Positions 44,328 to 52,019 of a stretch of 64,000 nucleotides of DNA are shown here, one piece after another; positions within the stretch are counted from its first letter, which is position 1, and each line of letters opens with the position of its first letter. The position numbers and the translations under genes are program-made. Origin of the DNA: Mycobacterium sp. MYCO198283 (GTDB lineage Bacteria > Actinomycetota > Actinomycetes > Mycobacteriales > Mycobacteriaceae). The stretch lies in NCBI RefSeq assembly GCF_021213805.1, contig NZ_JAJQJI010000002.1:62001-126000 (forward strand), in the 5' to 3' direction. A model generated the notes under the pieces. That model did no database searches. It was given only the letters and a program-made list of their open reading frames with translations, and had not been told where the DNA came from.

Positions 44328-45842
44328 ATGGCAGACACTGAAACCACCACCACCACCCCGCCGACGTTCGCCGAGCTCGGCGTGCGCGAGGAGATCGTCC
44401 GCGCCCTCACCGAGAAGGGCATCGAGCACCCGTTCGCGATCCAGGAACTGACCCTGCCGCTGGCGCTCGCCGGCGACGACCTCATCGGCCAGGCCCGCAC
44501 CGGCATGGGCAAGACCTTCGCGTTCGGGGTGCCGCTCCTGCAGCGCATCACCACCGACACCGACCGGCCACTCACCGGGGTGCCGCGCGCCCTGGTCGTG
44601 GTGCCCACCCGCGAGCTGTGCCTGCAGGTCTTCGGCGACCTGACCACCGCGGCGCAGTACCTGCGCGCCGGCGACCGCCCGCTGTCGGTGGTCTCCATCT
44701 ACGGCGGCCGGCCCTACGAGCCGCAGATCGAATCGCTGCAGCGCGGCGCCGACGTCGTCGTCGGGACGCCGGGCCGGCTCCTCGACCTGGCGCAGCAAGG
44801 CCACCTGCAGCTCGGCGGGCTCTCGGTGCTGGTGCTCGACGAGGCCGACGAGATGCTCGACCTCGGCTTCCTGCCCGACATCGAGCGCATCCTCAAGCAG
44901 ATCCCCGCCAGCCGGCAGTCGATGCTGTTCTCGGCCACCATGCCGGACCCGATCATCACCCTGGCCCGCACCTTCATGAACCGCCCGACGCACATCCGCG
45001 CCGAGGCGCCGCACTCCGCGCAGACCCACGACACCACCGAGCAGTTCGCCTACCGCGCGCATGCGCTGGACAAGGTCGAGCTGGTCAGCCGGATCCTGCA
45101 GGCCGAGGGCCGCGGCGCGACGATGATCTTCACCCGCACCAAGCGCACCGCGCAGAAGGTGTCCGACGAGCTCGCCGAGCGCGGCTTCAAGGTGGGCGCC
45201 GTACACGGCGATCTCGGCCAGATCGCCCGCGAGAAGGCGCTGAAGGCGTTCCGCACCGGCGAGATCGACGTGCTCGTGGCCACCGACGTCGCCGCCCGCG
45301 GCATCGACATCGACGACGTCACGCACGTCATCAACTACCAGATACCGGAAGACGAGCAGGCCTACGTGCACCGCATCGGCCGCACCGGCCGCGCGGGCCG
45401 CACCGGCGTCGCCATCACGCTGGTCGACTGGGATGACATGCCGCGGTGGGCGATGATCGACAAGGCGCTGGGCCTCGGCACGCCCGAACCCGTCGAGACC
45501 TACTCCAGCTCGCCCCACCTGTACGAGGAGCTGAAGATCCCCGCCGACGCGGGCGGTTCCATCGGCACGCCGCAGCGCACGTCGTCGCGGCGGGCGCCGG
45601 CAGCCAGGCCCGCGTCGGAGGACGGCGCCGCCCGGTCCCGCCCGGCCCGCGACCGCAACCGCCGCCGCACCCGCGGCGGGCAGTCCGCCACCGGTCACGT
45701 CGCCGCGCCGGACACCGCGGCGGACGCCGCACCGGCCGAGGCCCCGGCGGAGTCGGCCGACGGGACGCGCAGCGGCAGCAGCCGGCGCCGCCGCCGCCGC
45801 GGTCCCCGCAAGCCCGCCGACTCCGCGGCCGGCACCGGCTAG
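44328..45842 (+). CDS. rhlE: DEAD-box RNA helicase RhlE
   Basis: 504 residues. Motifs in order: Q motif FAELGVREEIVRALTEKG...PFAIQE, Walker A ARTGMGKTFAF, PTREL, VLDEADEML (DEAD), FSATMP, ARGIDIDDVTHVINY and YVHRIGRTGRAGR. After about residue 400 a basic, Arg/Ala/Pro-rich tail follows and ends in SSRRRRRRGPRKPADSAAG, likely unfolded and RNA-binding. RhlE enzymes remodel RNA in ribosome assembly and in mRNA decay with RNase E. The gene keeps its place beside the ferritin-like gene as in M. tuberculosis (Rv3211). Confidence 0.95.
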   Translation: MADTETTTTTPPTFAELGVREEIVRALTEKGIEHPFAIQELTLPLALAGDDLIGQARTGMGKTFAFGVPLLQRITTDTDRPLTGVPRALVVVPTRELCLQVFGDLTTAAQYLRAGDRPLSVVSIYGGRPYEPQIESLQRGADVVVGTPGRLLDLAQQGHLQLGGLSVLVLDEADEMLDLGFLPDIERILKQIPASRQSMLFSATMPDPIITLARTFMNRPTHIRAEAPHSAQTHDTTEQFAYRAHALDKVELVSRILQAEGRGATMIFTRTKRTAQKVSDELAERGFKVGAVHGDLGQIAREKALKAFRTGEIDVLVATDVAARGIDIDDVTHVINYQIPEDEQAYVHRIGRTGRAGRTGVAITLVDWDDMPRWAMIDKALGLGTPEPVETYSSSPHLYEELKIPADAGGSIGTPQRTSSRRAPAARPASEDGAARSRPARDRNRRRTRGGQSATGHVAAPDTAADAAPAEAPAESADGTRSGSSRRRRRRGPRKPADSAAGTG

Positions 45843-45866
45843 TCCCGCGGCGGCCCGCGAAGAGCC

Positions 45867-47072
45867 ATGATCAGACCCGAGCGCCGCACCCGGGGCGACC
45901 TCGTCGCGGCGGCCGCCATCGCCCTCGTCGTCGTCCTCGTCGGCGCCGGCATCTGGTGGACCAGCGACGCCCGCGGCACGGTCAGCCGGCCCGCCGCCGC
46001 GCCCGCACCCGCCCTCACCGACGCCGGCGCGGTACCGGGCCGGCTCCGACCGCTGTGGAGTGCGGCGTCGCCGGAGACCACCTCACCCGTCGTCGTCGGC
46101 GGGACCGTCGTGACCGGTGCGGGCCGCGAGGTGGCGGGCCGCGACCCGAACACCGGGTTGGCGCGGTGGACCTACGCCCGCGACCGCGAGCTGTGCGGCG
46201 TGACCTGGGTGTACGACTACGCGCTCGCCGTCTACCCCGACGACCGCGGCTGCGGCCAGGTGAGCGGCATCCGCGGCGACGACGGCCGGCGCGGCCCGTC
46301 GCGCACCTCCTACGCCGACCCGGCCGTGCGGCTGTCCACCGACGGCACCAGCGTGCTCAGCGCCGGCGACACCCGGCTGGAGCTGTGGCGCTCCGACCTG
46401 GTGCGGTCGCTGTCCTACGGCACGCTCGACGCCCCGGTCAACCCGTCACCGTTCCCCGGGCCGGCGTGCCGGTTCGTGTCGAGCGCCGGCGCCACGTCGG
46501 CGGTGTCGGTGCTGGAGGACTGCCCCGACGCCGCGGACCTGCGCCTGACGCTGCTGCGGCCCGCCGACGACGAGGACAAGCCGACGCGCAAGACCGTGCC
46601 GCTGCCCGGGGTGCGCCCCGACTCCGGCGCCGCGGTGGTCGCGGTCGCCGACGTGCGCACCGCCGTCTACCTGCCGACGCCGAGCCCGCACGTCGCGGTC
46701 TACGACGACACCGGCACCGTCATCGCCGACACCCTGCTGCCCCGCGCGCCGACGGCCGGCGGCGTCACCCGTGCCGGCAACCTCGTCACCTGGTTCACCG
46801 GGGATTCGGTGATGGTGTTCGACTACTACCTCACCTACAAGTTCACCGTCGCGTCCTCACCGACGTCGGCGCCGGTCGGACCCGCGACCATGATGGCCGG
46901 GAAGCTCTTGGTGCCCGTGACCAACGGGGTGGCCGTCCTCGACGCCGCGACCGGTGCGGGCGGCGGCGTGATCCCGCTGACCCGCGAGCCGGGAGTCCGC
47001 GTGGTCCCGGCGGTCGCCGGGACCACGCTGCTGGAACAACGCGGGGACATGCTGGTGGGGCTGGGGCCCTGA
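45867..47072 (+). CDS. Membrane-anchored beta-propeller protein (Rv3212 orthologue)
   Basis: 401 residues. A signal anchor (LVAAAAIALVVVLVGAGIWW, about residues 12-31) is followed by an Ala/Pro linker and an extracytoplasmic domain of repeated beta strands of PQQ/quinoprotein-propeller style (VVVGGTVVTGAGREVAGRDPNTG, VAVLDAATGAGGG). Cysteine pairs (ELCGVTW / DRGCGQ; GPACRF / EDCPDA) could form disulfides outside the membrane. The role is unknown. It starts 24 nt after rhlE and is tail-to-tail with the ParA-like gene, 4 nt apart. Confidence 0.82.
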   Translation: MIRPERRTRGDLVAAAAIALVVVLVGAGIWWTSDARGTVSRPAAAPAPALTDAGAVPGRLRPLWSAASPETTSPVVVGGTVVTGAGREVAGRDPNTGLARWTYARDRELCGVTWVYDYALAVYPDDRGCGQVSGIRGDDGRRGPSRTSYADPAVRLSTDGTSVLSAGDTRLELWRSDLVRSLSYGTLDAPVNPSPFPGPACRFVSSAGATSAVSVLEDCPDAADLRLTLLRPADDEDKPTRKTVPLPGVRPDSGAAVVAVADVRTAVYLPTPSPHVAVYDDTGTVIADTLLPRAPTAGGVTRAGNLVTWFTGDSVMVFDYYLTYKFTVASSPTSAPVGPATMMAGKLLVPVTNGVAVLDAATGAGGGVIPLTREPGVRVVPAVAGTTLLEQRGDMLVGLGP

Positions 47073-47076
47073 CCGG

Positions 47077-47871
47077 TCACATCTCCGGGGTGAACGTGGC
47101 GAGCGGCTTGCCGGACTTCCAGTGCTTGCGCAGCGCGGCGGCCAGTTCGCGGTAGGCCATGGCGCCCTTGTTCTTGCGGCCCGCCAGCACCGACGAGCCC
47201 GACGCGCTGGCCTCGGCGAACCGCACGGTCCGCGGGATCGGCGGCGACAGCACCGGCAGCTGGTAGCGGTCGACGACGTCGAACAGCACGTCGCGACTGT
47301 GGGTGGTCCGCGAGTCGTACAGCGTCGGCAGCGCCCCCAAGAGCGTCAGGTCCGGATTGGTGATCGCCTGCACGTCGGCCACCGTGCGCAGGAACTGGCC
47401 GACGCCGCGGTGCGCCAGCGTCTCGCACTGCAGCGGCACGATCACCTCGTCGGCGGCGGTCAGCCCGTTGAGGGTCAGCACCCCCAGCGACGGCGGGCAG
47501 TCGATGATGACGACGTCGTAATTGCTGCTGATCTTGGTCAGCGCCCGCTTGAGCGCGTGCTCGCGGCCGGCGCGCATGAGCAGCATGGCCTCGGCGCCCG
47601 CCAAGTCGATGTTGGCCGGCAGCAGCGACATGCCCTCGGCGGTCTCGACCAGCGCCACGTCGGGCTCGACCTCGCCGAGCAGCACCTCGTGGACCGACAC
47701 CGGCAACTTGTCCGGGTCGTGGCCCAGCGAGAACGTCAGCGAGCCCTGCGGGTCGAGGTCGACGAGCAGCACCCGCAGCCCGCTCTCGACCATCGCCGCC
47801 CCCAGCGACGCCACCGTCGTCGTCTTGGCGACGCCACCCTTCTGATTGGCCACCGCCAGCACCCGGGTCAC
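47077..47871 (-). CDS. ParA/Soj-family ATPase (Rv3213c orthologue)
   Basis: 264 residues from GTG 47871 (VTRVLAVANQKGG); a -10 box lies 6 nt upstream, so the longer ATG start at 47922 is rejected. The deviant Walker A KGGVAKTTT, Walker A' VLLVDLDPQGS and Walker B VVIIDCPPSLG are complete. It is a ParA-type ATPase without an adjacent parB, so it is not the chromosomal segregation copy; an orphan positioning role, such as placing a protein cluster, is likely. The same gene stands alone in M. tuberculosis. Confidence 0.92.
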   Translation of the reverse strand: MTRVLAVANQKGGVAKTTTVASLGAAMVESGLRVLLVDLDPQGSLTFSLGHDPDKLPVSVHEVLLGEVEPDVALVETAEGMSLLPANIDLAGAEAMLLMRAGREHALKRALTKISSNYDVVIIDCPPSLGVLTLNGLTAADEVIVPLQCETLAHRGVGQFLRTVADVQAITNPDLTLLGALPTLYDSRTTHSRDVLFDVVDRYQLPVLSPPIPRTVRFAEASASGSSVLAGRKNKGAMAYRELAAALRKHWKSGKPLATFTPEM

Positions 47872-47877
47872 GGTGCA

Positions 47878-47883
47878 ATCCTG
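47878..47883 (-). promoter_or_regulatory. -10 box (CAGGAT) for leaderless parA-like gene
   Basis: Minus-strand CAGGAT plus 6 nt (tgcacc) leads to GTG 47871. Confidence 0.45.
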
Positions 47884-47917
47884 GCATGGCCGGCCCGGCG
47901 GTGCCCCGCCCTTGCGG

Positions 47918-47923
47918 CACAAT
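47918..47923 (+). promoter_or_regulatory. -10 box (CACAAT) for leaderless phosphatase gene
   Basis: CACAAT plus 7 nt (cggtgcg) leads to GTG 47931. It forms a divergent pair with 47878-47883 inside a 59-nt gap. Confidence 0.45.
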
Positions 47924-47930
47924 CGGTGCG

Positions 47931-48518
47931 GTGAGTCCCGACGCGCACCGGTTGGTCCTGCTGCGCCACGGCGAGACCGAGTGGTCCAAGGCAGGGCGGC
48001 ACACCAGCCGCACCGATCTCGACCTCACCGCCGACGGCCGTCGCAAGGCGGCCGCCGCGGCGCCCGCGGTGGCGGCCCTGCAGCTGACGGACCCGTGGGT
48101 GGTGAGCAGCCCGCGGCGACGCGCCCGCGACACCGCACAGCTCGCCGGGCTGCATGTCGACGAGACGACCGAGCTGCTCGCCGAGTGGGCCTACGGCGAC
48201 TACGAGGGCACCACCACCGACGACATCCGCCGGACCGTGCCCGACTGGCTGGTCTGGACGCACGGCTGCCCGGGCGGCGAGAGCGTCGCGCAGGTGTCTG
48301 CGCGCGCCGATCGCGCCGTCGACTACGCGCTGGCCCGGCTGGCCGAGCGTGACGTGGTCTTCGTCGGGCACGGTCACTTCTCGCGCGCCGTCATCACCCG
48401 CTGGGTGGAACTTCCGCTGGCCGACGGCATCCGCTTCGCCATGGGCGCCGCCACACTGGCGGTGTGCGGCTTCGAGCACGGCACCCGGCAGGTGGCGGCG
48501 CTCGGGATCTCGTCGTGA
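47931..48518 (+). CDS. gpm2: Histidine-phosphatase family acid phosphatase (Rv3214 orthologue)
   Basis: 195 residues from GTG 47931. RLVLLRHGETEW holds the catalytic RHG, LLAEWAYGDYEG the phosphate-binding centre, and VVFVGHGHFSRAVITRW the second catalytic His. It belongs to the phosphoglycerate mutase superfamily; the M. tuberculosis orthologue (named gpm2 or entD) behaves as an acid phosphatase rather than a mutase. The GTG start of entC overlaps its stop, so the two are coupled; a phosphatase role in the isochorismate route is conceivable but unproven. Confidence 0.9.
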   Translation: MSPDAHRLVLLRHGETEWSKAGRHTSRTDLDLTADGRRKAAAAAPAVAALQLTDPWVVSSPRRRARDTAQLAGLHVDETTELLAEWAYGDYEGTTTDDIRRTVPDWLVWTHGCPGGESVAQVSARADRAVDYALARLAERDVVFVGHGHFSRAVITRWVELPLADGIRFAMGAATLAVCGFEHGTRQVAALGISS

Positions 48519-49600
48519 GCTTCCTGCTGCTGGGCCCGTCGCAGACCGTGGTGGCCGACGGTGCGGCCGCCCGATATCCGGACATCGCCGACGCGCAGAC
48601 CGCCCTGCGGGCCGGCCGGGCGCCGATGGTGGTGGGCGCGTTGCCATTCGACGTCCGCCGGCCCGCCGCGCTGGTGACGCCGCAGAGCTACCGCGTCACC
48701 GCGACGGCCGCCCGGCGGGCCGCCGGTACGTTGCCGGCGGTGCGGATCGACGCCGAGATCCCCTCCCCCGCGCAGCATCTGGACCGGATCCGGGCGGCGC
48801 TCGACGCGCTGCGCGACCCGGCTCGCGGGCTGCAGAAGGTGGTGCTCGCCCGCTCGCTGCGGCTCGGCTGCGACGCCCCGCTCGATCCCCTCACCCTGCT
48901 GTACCGGCTCGCCGCCGCCGATCCCGAAGCCCACGCCTACCTCGTCGACCTGTCCGCGGCCGGTGGGAGGCACGGTGGCCGAACGCTGGTCGGCGCGAGC
49001 CCGGAGCTGTTGGTGGTGCGCCGCGGCGACACCGTGTGCTGCCGGCCGTTCGCGGGCTCGGCGCCGCGCGGGCCGACACCGGAGGCCGACGCCCAAAGCG
49101 CTGCGGCGCTGGCGTCGTCGGCGAAGAACCGCCACGAGCATGCGTTGGTGGTCGACGCCGTCCGCGCGGCGCTCACGCCGCTGTGCCGGGAGCTGGAGAT
49201 CCCCGACGAGCCGCAGCTGAGCCGGACCGCGGCGCTGTGGCACCTGGCCACCCCGATCACCGGCCGGCTGCGCGAACCGGCCACCACCGCACTGGATCTC
49301 GCGCTCGCGCTGCACCCGACGCCCGCTGTCGGCGGCGTGCCCACCGCGGACGCCGTCGACCTGATCGCCGAACTGGAGGGCGATCGCGGGTTCTACGCGG
49401 GCGCCGTCGGCTGGTGCGATTCCGGCGGCGACGGCCGCTGGGTGGTGGCCATTCGCTGCGCGGACGTTGCCGCCGACGGGCGGTCGGCGCACGCCTATGC
49501 CGGCGGCGGCATCGTCGCCGAATCCGATCCCGACGACGAACTCGCCGAGACCGCAACGAAATTCCGCACCGTCCTCACCGCGCTGGGAGTGCCGACATGA
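48515..49600 (+). CDS. entC: Isochorismate synthase
   Basis: 361 residues from GTG 48515, overlapping the upstream stop by 4 nt. It is a chorismate-utilising enzyme with GLQKVVLARSLRL, GGRTLVGASPELLVVRRGD, GSAPRGPTPEADA, KNRHEHALVVDAV and HPTPAVGGVPTADA in the family order; the Mg2+-binding Glu lies in LIAELEGDRGFYAGAVGWCD. It converts chorismate to isochorismate, the first step to menaquinone and to salicylate-based siderophores. No mbt or men gene is adjacent, so either pathway could use it. The next gene overlaps by 4 nt. Confidence 0.92.
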   Translation: MSFLLLGPSQTVVADGAAARYPDIADAQTALRAGRAPMVVGALPFDVRRPAALVTPQSYRVTATAARRAAGTLPAVRIDAEIPSPAQHLDRIRAALDALRDPARGLQKVVLARSLRLGCDAPLDPLTLLYRLAAADPEAHAYLVDLSAAGGRHGGRTLVGASPELLVVRRGDTVCCRPFAGSAPRGPTPEADAQSAAALASSAKNRHEHALVVDAVRAALTPLCRELEIPDEPQLSRTAALWHLATPITGRLREPATTALDLALALHPTPAVGGVPTADAVDLIAELEGDRGFYAGAVGWCDSGGDGRWVVAIRCADVAADGRSAHAYAGGGIVAESDPDDELAETATKFRTVLTALGVPT

Positions 49601-50073
49601 CCGTGACGATCCGCCGGGCCGTGCCCGGCGACGAGGTCGAGCTGACCGCGCTGGTCCACGAGCTCGCGGCGTTCGAGGACGCCGCCGACGAGTGCACCCT
49701 GACCGCCGAGGCGCTGGCGCGGGCGCTGTTCGGCGAGACGCCCATCGTCTGCGGCCACGTCGCGGAGGTCGACGGCCAGGTGGCCGGCGGGGCGCTGTGG
49801 TTCGTCAACTACTCCACCTGGGACGGCGAGGGCGGCATCTACCTGGAGGACCTGTTCGTGCGGCCGCCGTTCCGCCGCCACGGCGTCGGCCGCCGCCTGC
49901 TGTCGGCGCTGGCCCGCGAGTGCGTCGACCGGGGCTACACCCGGCTGACGTGGGCGGTGCTGGATTGGAACACCGGCGCGATCGCGCTGTACGAGGCCGT
50001 GGGCGCCCGCCACCAACGCCAGTGGCTGACCTACCGGGTGTCGGGTCCGGCGCTGTCGGAGCTGGCCGGCTGA
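49597..50073 (+). CDS. GNAT-family N-acetyltransferase (Rv3216 orthologue)
   Basis: 158 residues; ATG 49597 overlaps the entC stop (ATGA). EDLFVRPPFRRHGVGRRLLSAL is the acetyl-CoA-binding motif A, WAVLDWNTGAIALYEAVGAR is motif B. The length and GALWFVNYSTWDGEGGIYLEDL segment match diamine/spermidine N-acetyltransferase-like members. The substrate is unknown. Three genes (phosphatase, entC, acetyltransferase) overlap by 4 nt each and form one operon. Its last 43 nt overlap the 3' end of the convergent membrane gene. Confidence 0.88.
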   Translation: MTVTIRRAVPGDEVELTALVHELAAFEDAADECTLTAEALARALFGETPIVCGHVAEVDGQVAGGALWFVNYSTWDGEGGIYLEDLFVRPPFRRHGVGRRLLSALARECVDRGYTRLTWAVLDWNTGAIALYEAVGARHQRQWLTYRVSGPALSELAG

Positions 50074-50453
50074 TCGTCCACCCCGGCCGCCCAGCGCACC
50101 GCGGCCGGGGAGAACAGCAGCGCCAGCGCCAGGACCGCGACGATTCCCACCGGGATGCCCAGCTCCGGCCGGTGCGAGCCGACCGCCATGTACCAGCAGA
50201 CCGGCAGCAGCAGCAGGTTCGCGAACACGGCGATGCCGCGGCCCCACCGCCGCCCGGTCCACAGCGCCCAGCCGCCGGCCGCCACGGCACCGGCGACCAG
50301 CACGAACCACAGCGCCGTCCCGAACGAGATCTGCTGATCGTGGCCGGCGAACCCCAGCGCCGCCAGCAGCACCGCGATGCCGATGCCCACCGCACCCTCC
50401 GCCGCGACCACGCCGCCGGCACGGCGGACAACAGCCGGTGGGCGCGGGTTCAC
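50031..50453 (-). CDS. Small four-helix membrane protein (Rv3217c orthologue)
   Basis: 140 residues with four hydrophobic stretches (EGAVGIGIAVLLAALGF, GTALWFVLVAGAVAAGGWALW, GIAVFANLLLLPVCWYMAV, IPVGIVAVLALALLF). No functional motif is recognised. GTG 50453 has TACGCT 6 nt upstream. The 3' end overlaps the convergent acetyltransferase gene by 43 nt. It shares a 35-nt divergent gap with the lipid kinase-like gene. Confidence 0.85.
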   Translation of the reverse strand: MNPRPPAVVRRAGGVVAAEGAVGIGIAVLLAALGFAGHDQQISFGTALWFVLVAGAVAAGGWALWTGRRWGRGIAVFANLLLLPVCWYMAVGSHRPELGIPVGIVAVLALALLFSPAAVRWAAGVDDQPASSDSAGPDTR

Positions 50454-50459
50454 CGCATC

Positions 50460-50465
50460 AGCGTA
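50460..50465 (-). promoter_or_regulatory. -10 box (TACGCT) for leaderless Rv3217c-like gene
   Basis: Minus-strand TACGCT plus 6 nt (gatgcg) leads to GTG 50453. Its -35 must lie about 50483-50488, next to the start codon of the opposite gene. Confidence 0.45.
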
Positions 50466-50474
50466 CGACCTCGA

Positions 50475-50480
50475 TAGGGT
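50475..50480 (+). promoter_or_regulatory. -10 box (TAGGGT) for leaderless lipid-kinase-like gene
   Basis: TAGGGT plus 8 nt leads to GTG 50489. Its -35 (about 50452-50457) would fall on the start codon of the divergent gene. Confidence 0.45.
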
Positions 50481-50488
50481 GGTGCTCC

Positions 50489-51436
50489 GTGCGTGCCGTG
50501 CTGATCGTCAACCCGAACGCCACGTCGACCACACCGGCCGGGCGCGACCTCCTGGCGCACGCGCTGGAGAGCCGGGTGCAGCTCACCGTGGCCCACACGG
50601 ACCGCCGCGGGCACGCCGTCGACATCGCCGCCCAGGCCGCCCGCGACGGCGTCGACGTGCTGATCGTCCACGGCGGCGACGGCACCGTGAACGAGGTGGT
50701 CAACGGGGTGCTGGGCGCGCCGGGCACCCCGGCGCCGCCGCACGCCCCGGCGGTCGCCGTGGTGCCCGGCGGCTCGGCGAACGTCTTCGCGCGTGCCCTG
50801 GGCATCAGCGCCGACCCGATCGAGGCCACCAACCAGCTCGTGATGCTGCTCGGCACCCAGCCGCCGCGCCGGATCGGCCTGATGGACTGCGGCGAGCGCT
50901 GGGCGGTGTTCACCGCGGGCATGGGCGTCGACGGCGACGTGGTCGCCGCGGTCGAGGCGCAGCGCGCGAAGGGGCGCAAGGTGACCGCCTCGCGCTACAT
51001 CCGGGTGGCCGTGCGGGAGATGCTGGCCAGCGTGCGGAAGGAACCGACGCTCACCCTCGAGCTGCCCGGCCGGAAACCCGTCGCGGGCGTGCACTTCGCG
51101 TTCGTGTCGAACGCGAGCCCGTGGACGTACGCGAACAAGCGACCCATCTGGACCAATCCGGGCACCACCTTCGACACCGGGCTCGGGGTGTTCGCCATCA
51201 CCAGCATGAACGTCGTCGCCAACCTGCGGCTGGCGCGGCAGATGTTCGCCAAGTCGCCCAATCCCGTTGCGCGGCACCTGATCCGCGACGACGACCTGGC
51301 GCAGGTGCGGGTGACGTCGACCACACCGGTGGCGTGCCAGATCGACGGCGATTACGTCGGATTGCGTGAAACCATGTCGTTCCGGTCCGCGCCGGCTGCG
51401 CTGGCGGTCGTCGCACCACGGCCCGAAGGCAGCTGA
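50489..51436 (+). CDS. Diacylglycerol kinase-like protein (Rv3218 orthologue)
   Basis: 315 residues from GTG 50489 (VRAVLIVNPNATSTTPAGRD). VLIVHGGDGTVNEVVNGVLG is the ATP-binding GGDGT motif and VAVVPGGSANVFARALG the second signature of the DAGK catalytic family. Relatives phosphorylate diacylglycerol, sphingosine-like or other lipids at the inner membrane face; the M. tuberculosis orthologue has no proven substrate. A longer ATG form from 50438 would begin inside the opposite gene and above the promoter, so it is rejected. It is upstream of whiB1 by 249 nt. Confidence 0.87.
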   Translation: MRAVLIVNPNATSTTPAGRDLLAHALESRVQLTVAHTDRRGHAVDIAAQAARDGVDVLIVHGGDGTVNEVVNGVLGAPGTPAPPHAPAVAVVPGGSANVFARALGISADPIEATNQLVMLLGTQPPRRIGLMDCGERWAVFTAGMGVDGDVVAAVEAQRAKGRKVTASRYIRVAVREMLASVRKEPTLTLELPGRKPVAGVHFAFVSNASPWTYANKRPIWTNPGTTFDTGLGVFAITSMNVVANLRLARQMFAKSPNPVARHLIRDDDLAQVRVTSTTPVACQIDGDYVGLRETMSFRSAPAALAVVAPRPEGS

Positions 51437-51528
51437 CCAGCGACGATGTGGTTCACGAACCGGAATTCGGGCGCAGGTAGACTGGAGCGTAGCCCATCGG
51501 GGTAGCCACGCGGTGAACGCCTCCCCCG

Positions 51529-51544
51529 AGTGAGATAGACCACG
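51529..51544. promoter_or_regulatory. CRP-family binding site upstream of whiB1
   Basis: AGTGAGATAGACCACG differs in one base from the site I recall for CRP (Rv3676) upstream of M. tuberculosis whiB1. Its centre is about 60 nt before the predicted transcription start. Confidence 0.65.
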
Positions 51545-51560
51545 TGTGATCGAAGCGCTC

Positions 51561-51589
51561 TTGACATCTGTTGAGCCTGTGAAAATATC
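51561..51589 (+). promoter_or_regulatory. whiB1 promoter
   Basis: TTGACA (51561-51566), a 17-nt spacer and AATATC (51584-51589) predict a start near 51596 and a leader of about 90 nt. The perfect -35 is unusual in this window. Confidence 0.6.
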
Positions 51590-51685
51590 GGATGCAACAG
51601 TGCAGAAACATTACGAGTGCACGCGTTAACAACAGCCGAAGAAATCGACCGTGTGCTCTGCTGCGCACGCATAAGGAGAACTTTC

Positions 51686-51940
51686 ATGGATTGGCGCCAC
51701 AAGGCGGTCTGTCGCGACGAGGACCCGGAGCTGTTCTTCCCGGTGGGAAACAGCGGGCCGGCACTCGCCCAGATCGCTGACGCAAAGCTCGTCTGCAACC
51801 GTTGTCCGGTGACCACCGAGTGCCTGACCTGGGCGCTCGAGTCCGGTCAGGACGCCGGGGTGTGGGGCGGCATGAGCGAGGACGAGCGGCGCGCGCTGAA
51901 GCGCCGCAACGCGCGGACGCGGGCCCGCACCGGGGTCTGA
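51686..51940 (+). CDS. whiB1: WhiB1, nitric-oxide-responsive regulator
   Basis: 84 residues, almost identical to M. tuberculosis WhiB1. ATG 51686 follows AAGGAG. Cluster cysteines are C9, C37, C40 and C46; GVWGGMSEDERR is the SigA-contacting turn, and the tail KRRNARTRARTG is basic and DNA-binding. The [4Fe-4S] protein binds SigA and reacts quickly with nitric oxide, changing its DNA binding; it is essential in M. tuberculosis. The CRP site and strong promoter upstream, and a strong terminator downstream, make it a monocistronic unit. Confidence 0.98.
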   Translation: MDWRHKAVCRDEDPELFFPVGNSGPALAQIADAKLVCNRCPVTTECLTWALESGQDAGVWGGMSEDERRALKRRNARTRARTGV

Positions 51941-51963
51941 CACTCCGCAGCGCTTTTCGGACC

Positions 51964-51994
51964 AGCCGGCCGGTGACACGTTCACCGGCCGGCT
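51964..51994. terminator. Strong hairpin terminator between whiB1 and pdtaS
   Basis: A perfect 13-bp stem (AGCCGGCCGGTGA 51964-51976, TCACCGGCCGGCT 51982-51994) with a CACGT loop is followed by GTTTCGT on the plus strand. It probably serves whiB1 and may also stop the convergent transcript. Confidence 0.85.
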
Positions 51995-52019
51995 GTTTCG
52001 TGCGTGGGTGCGGCGGTGG

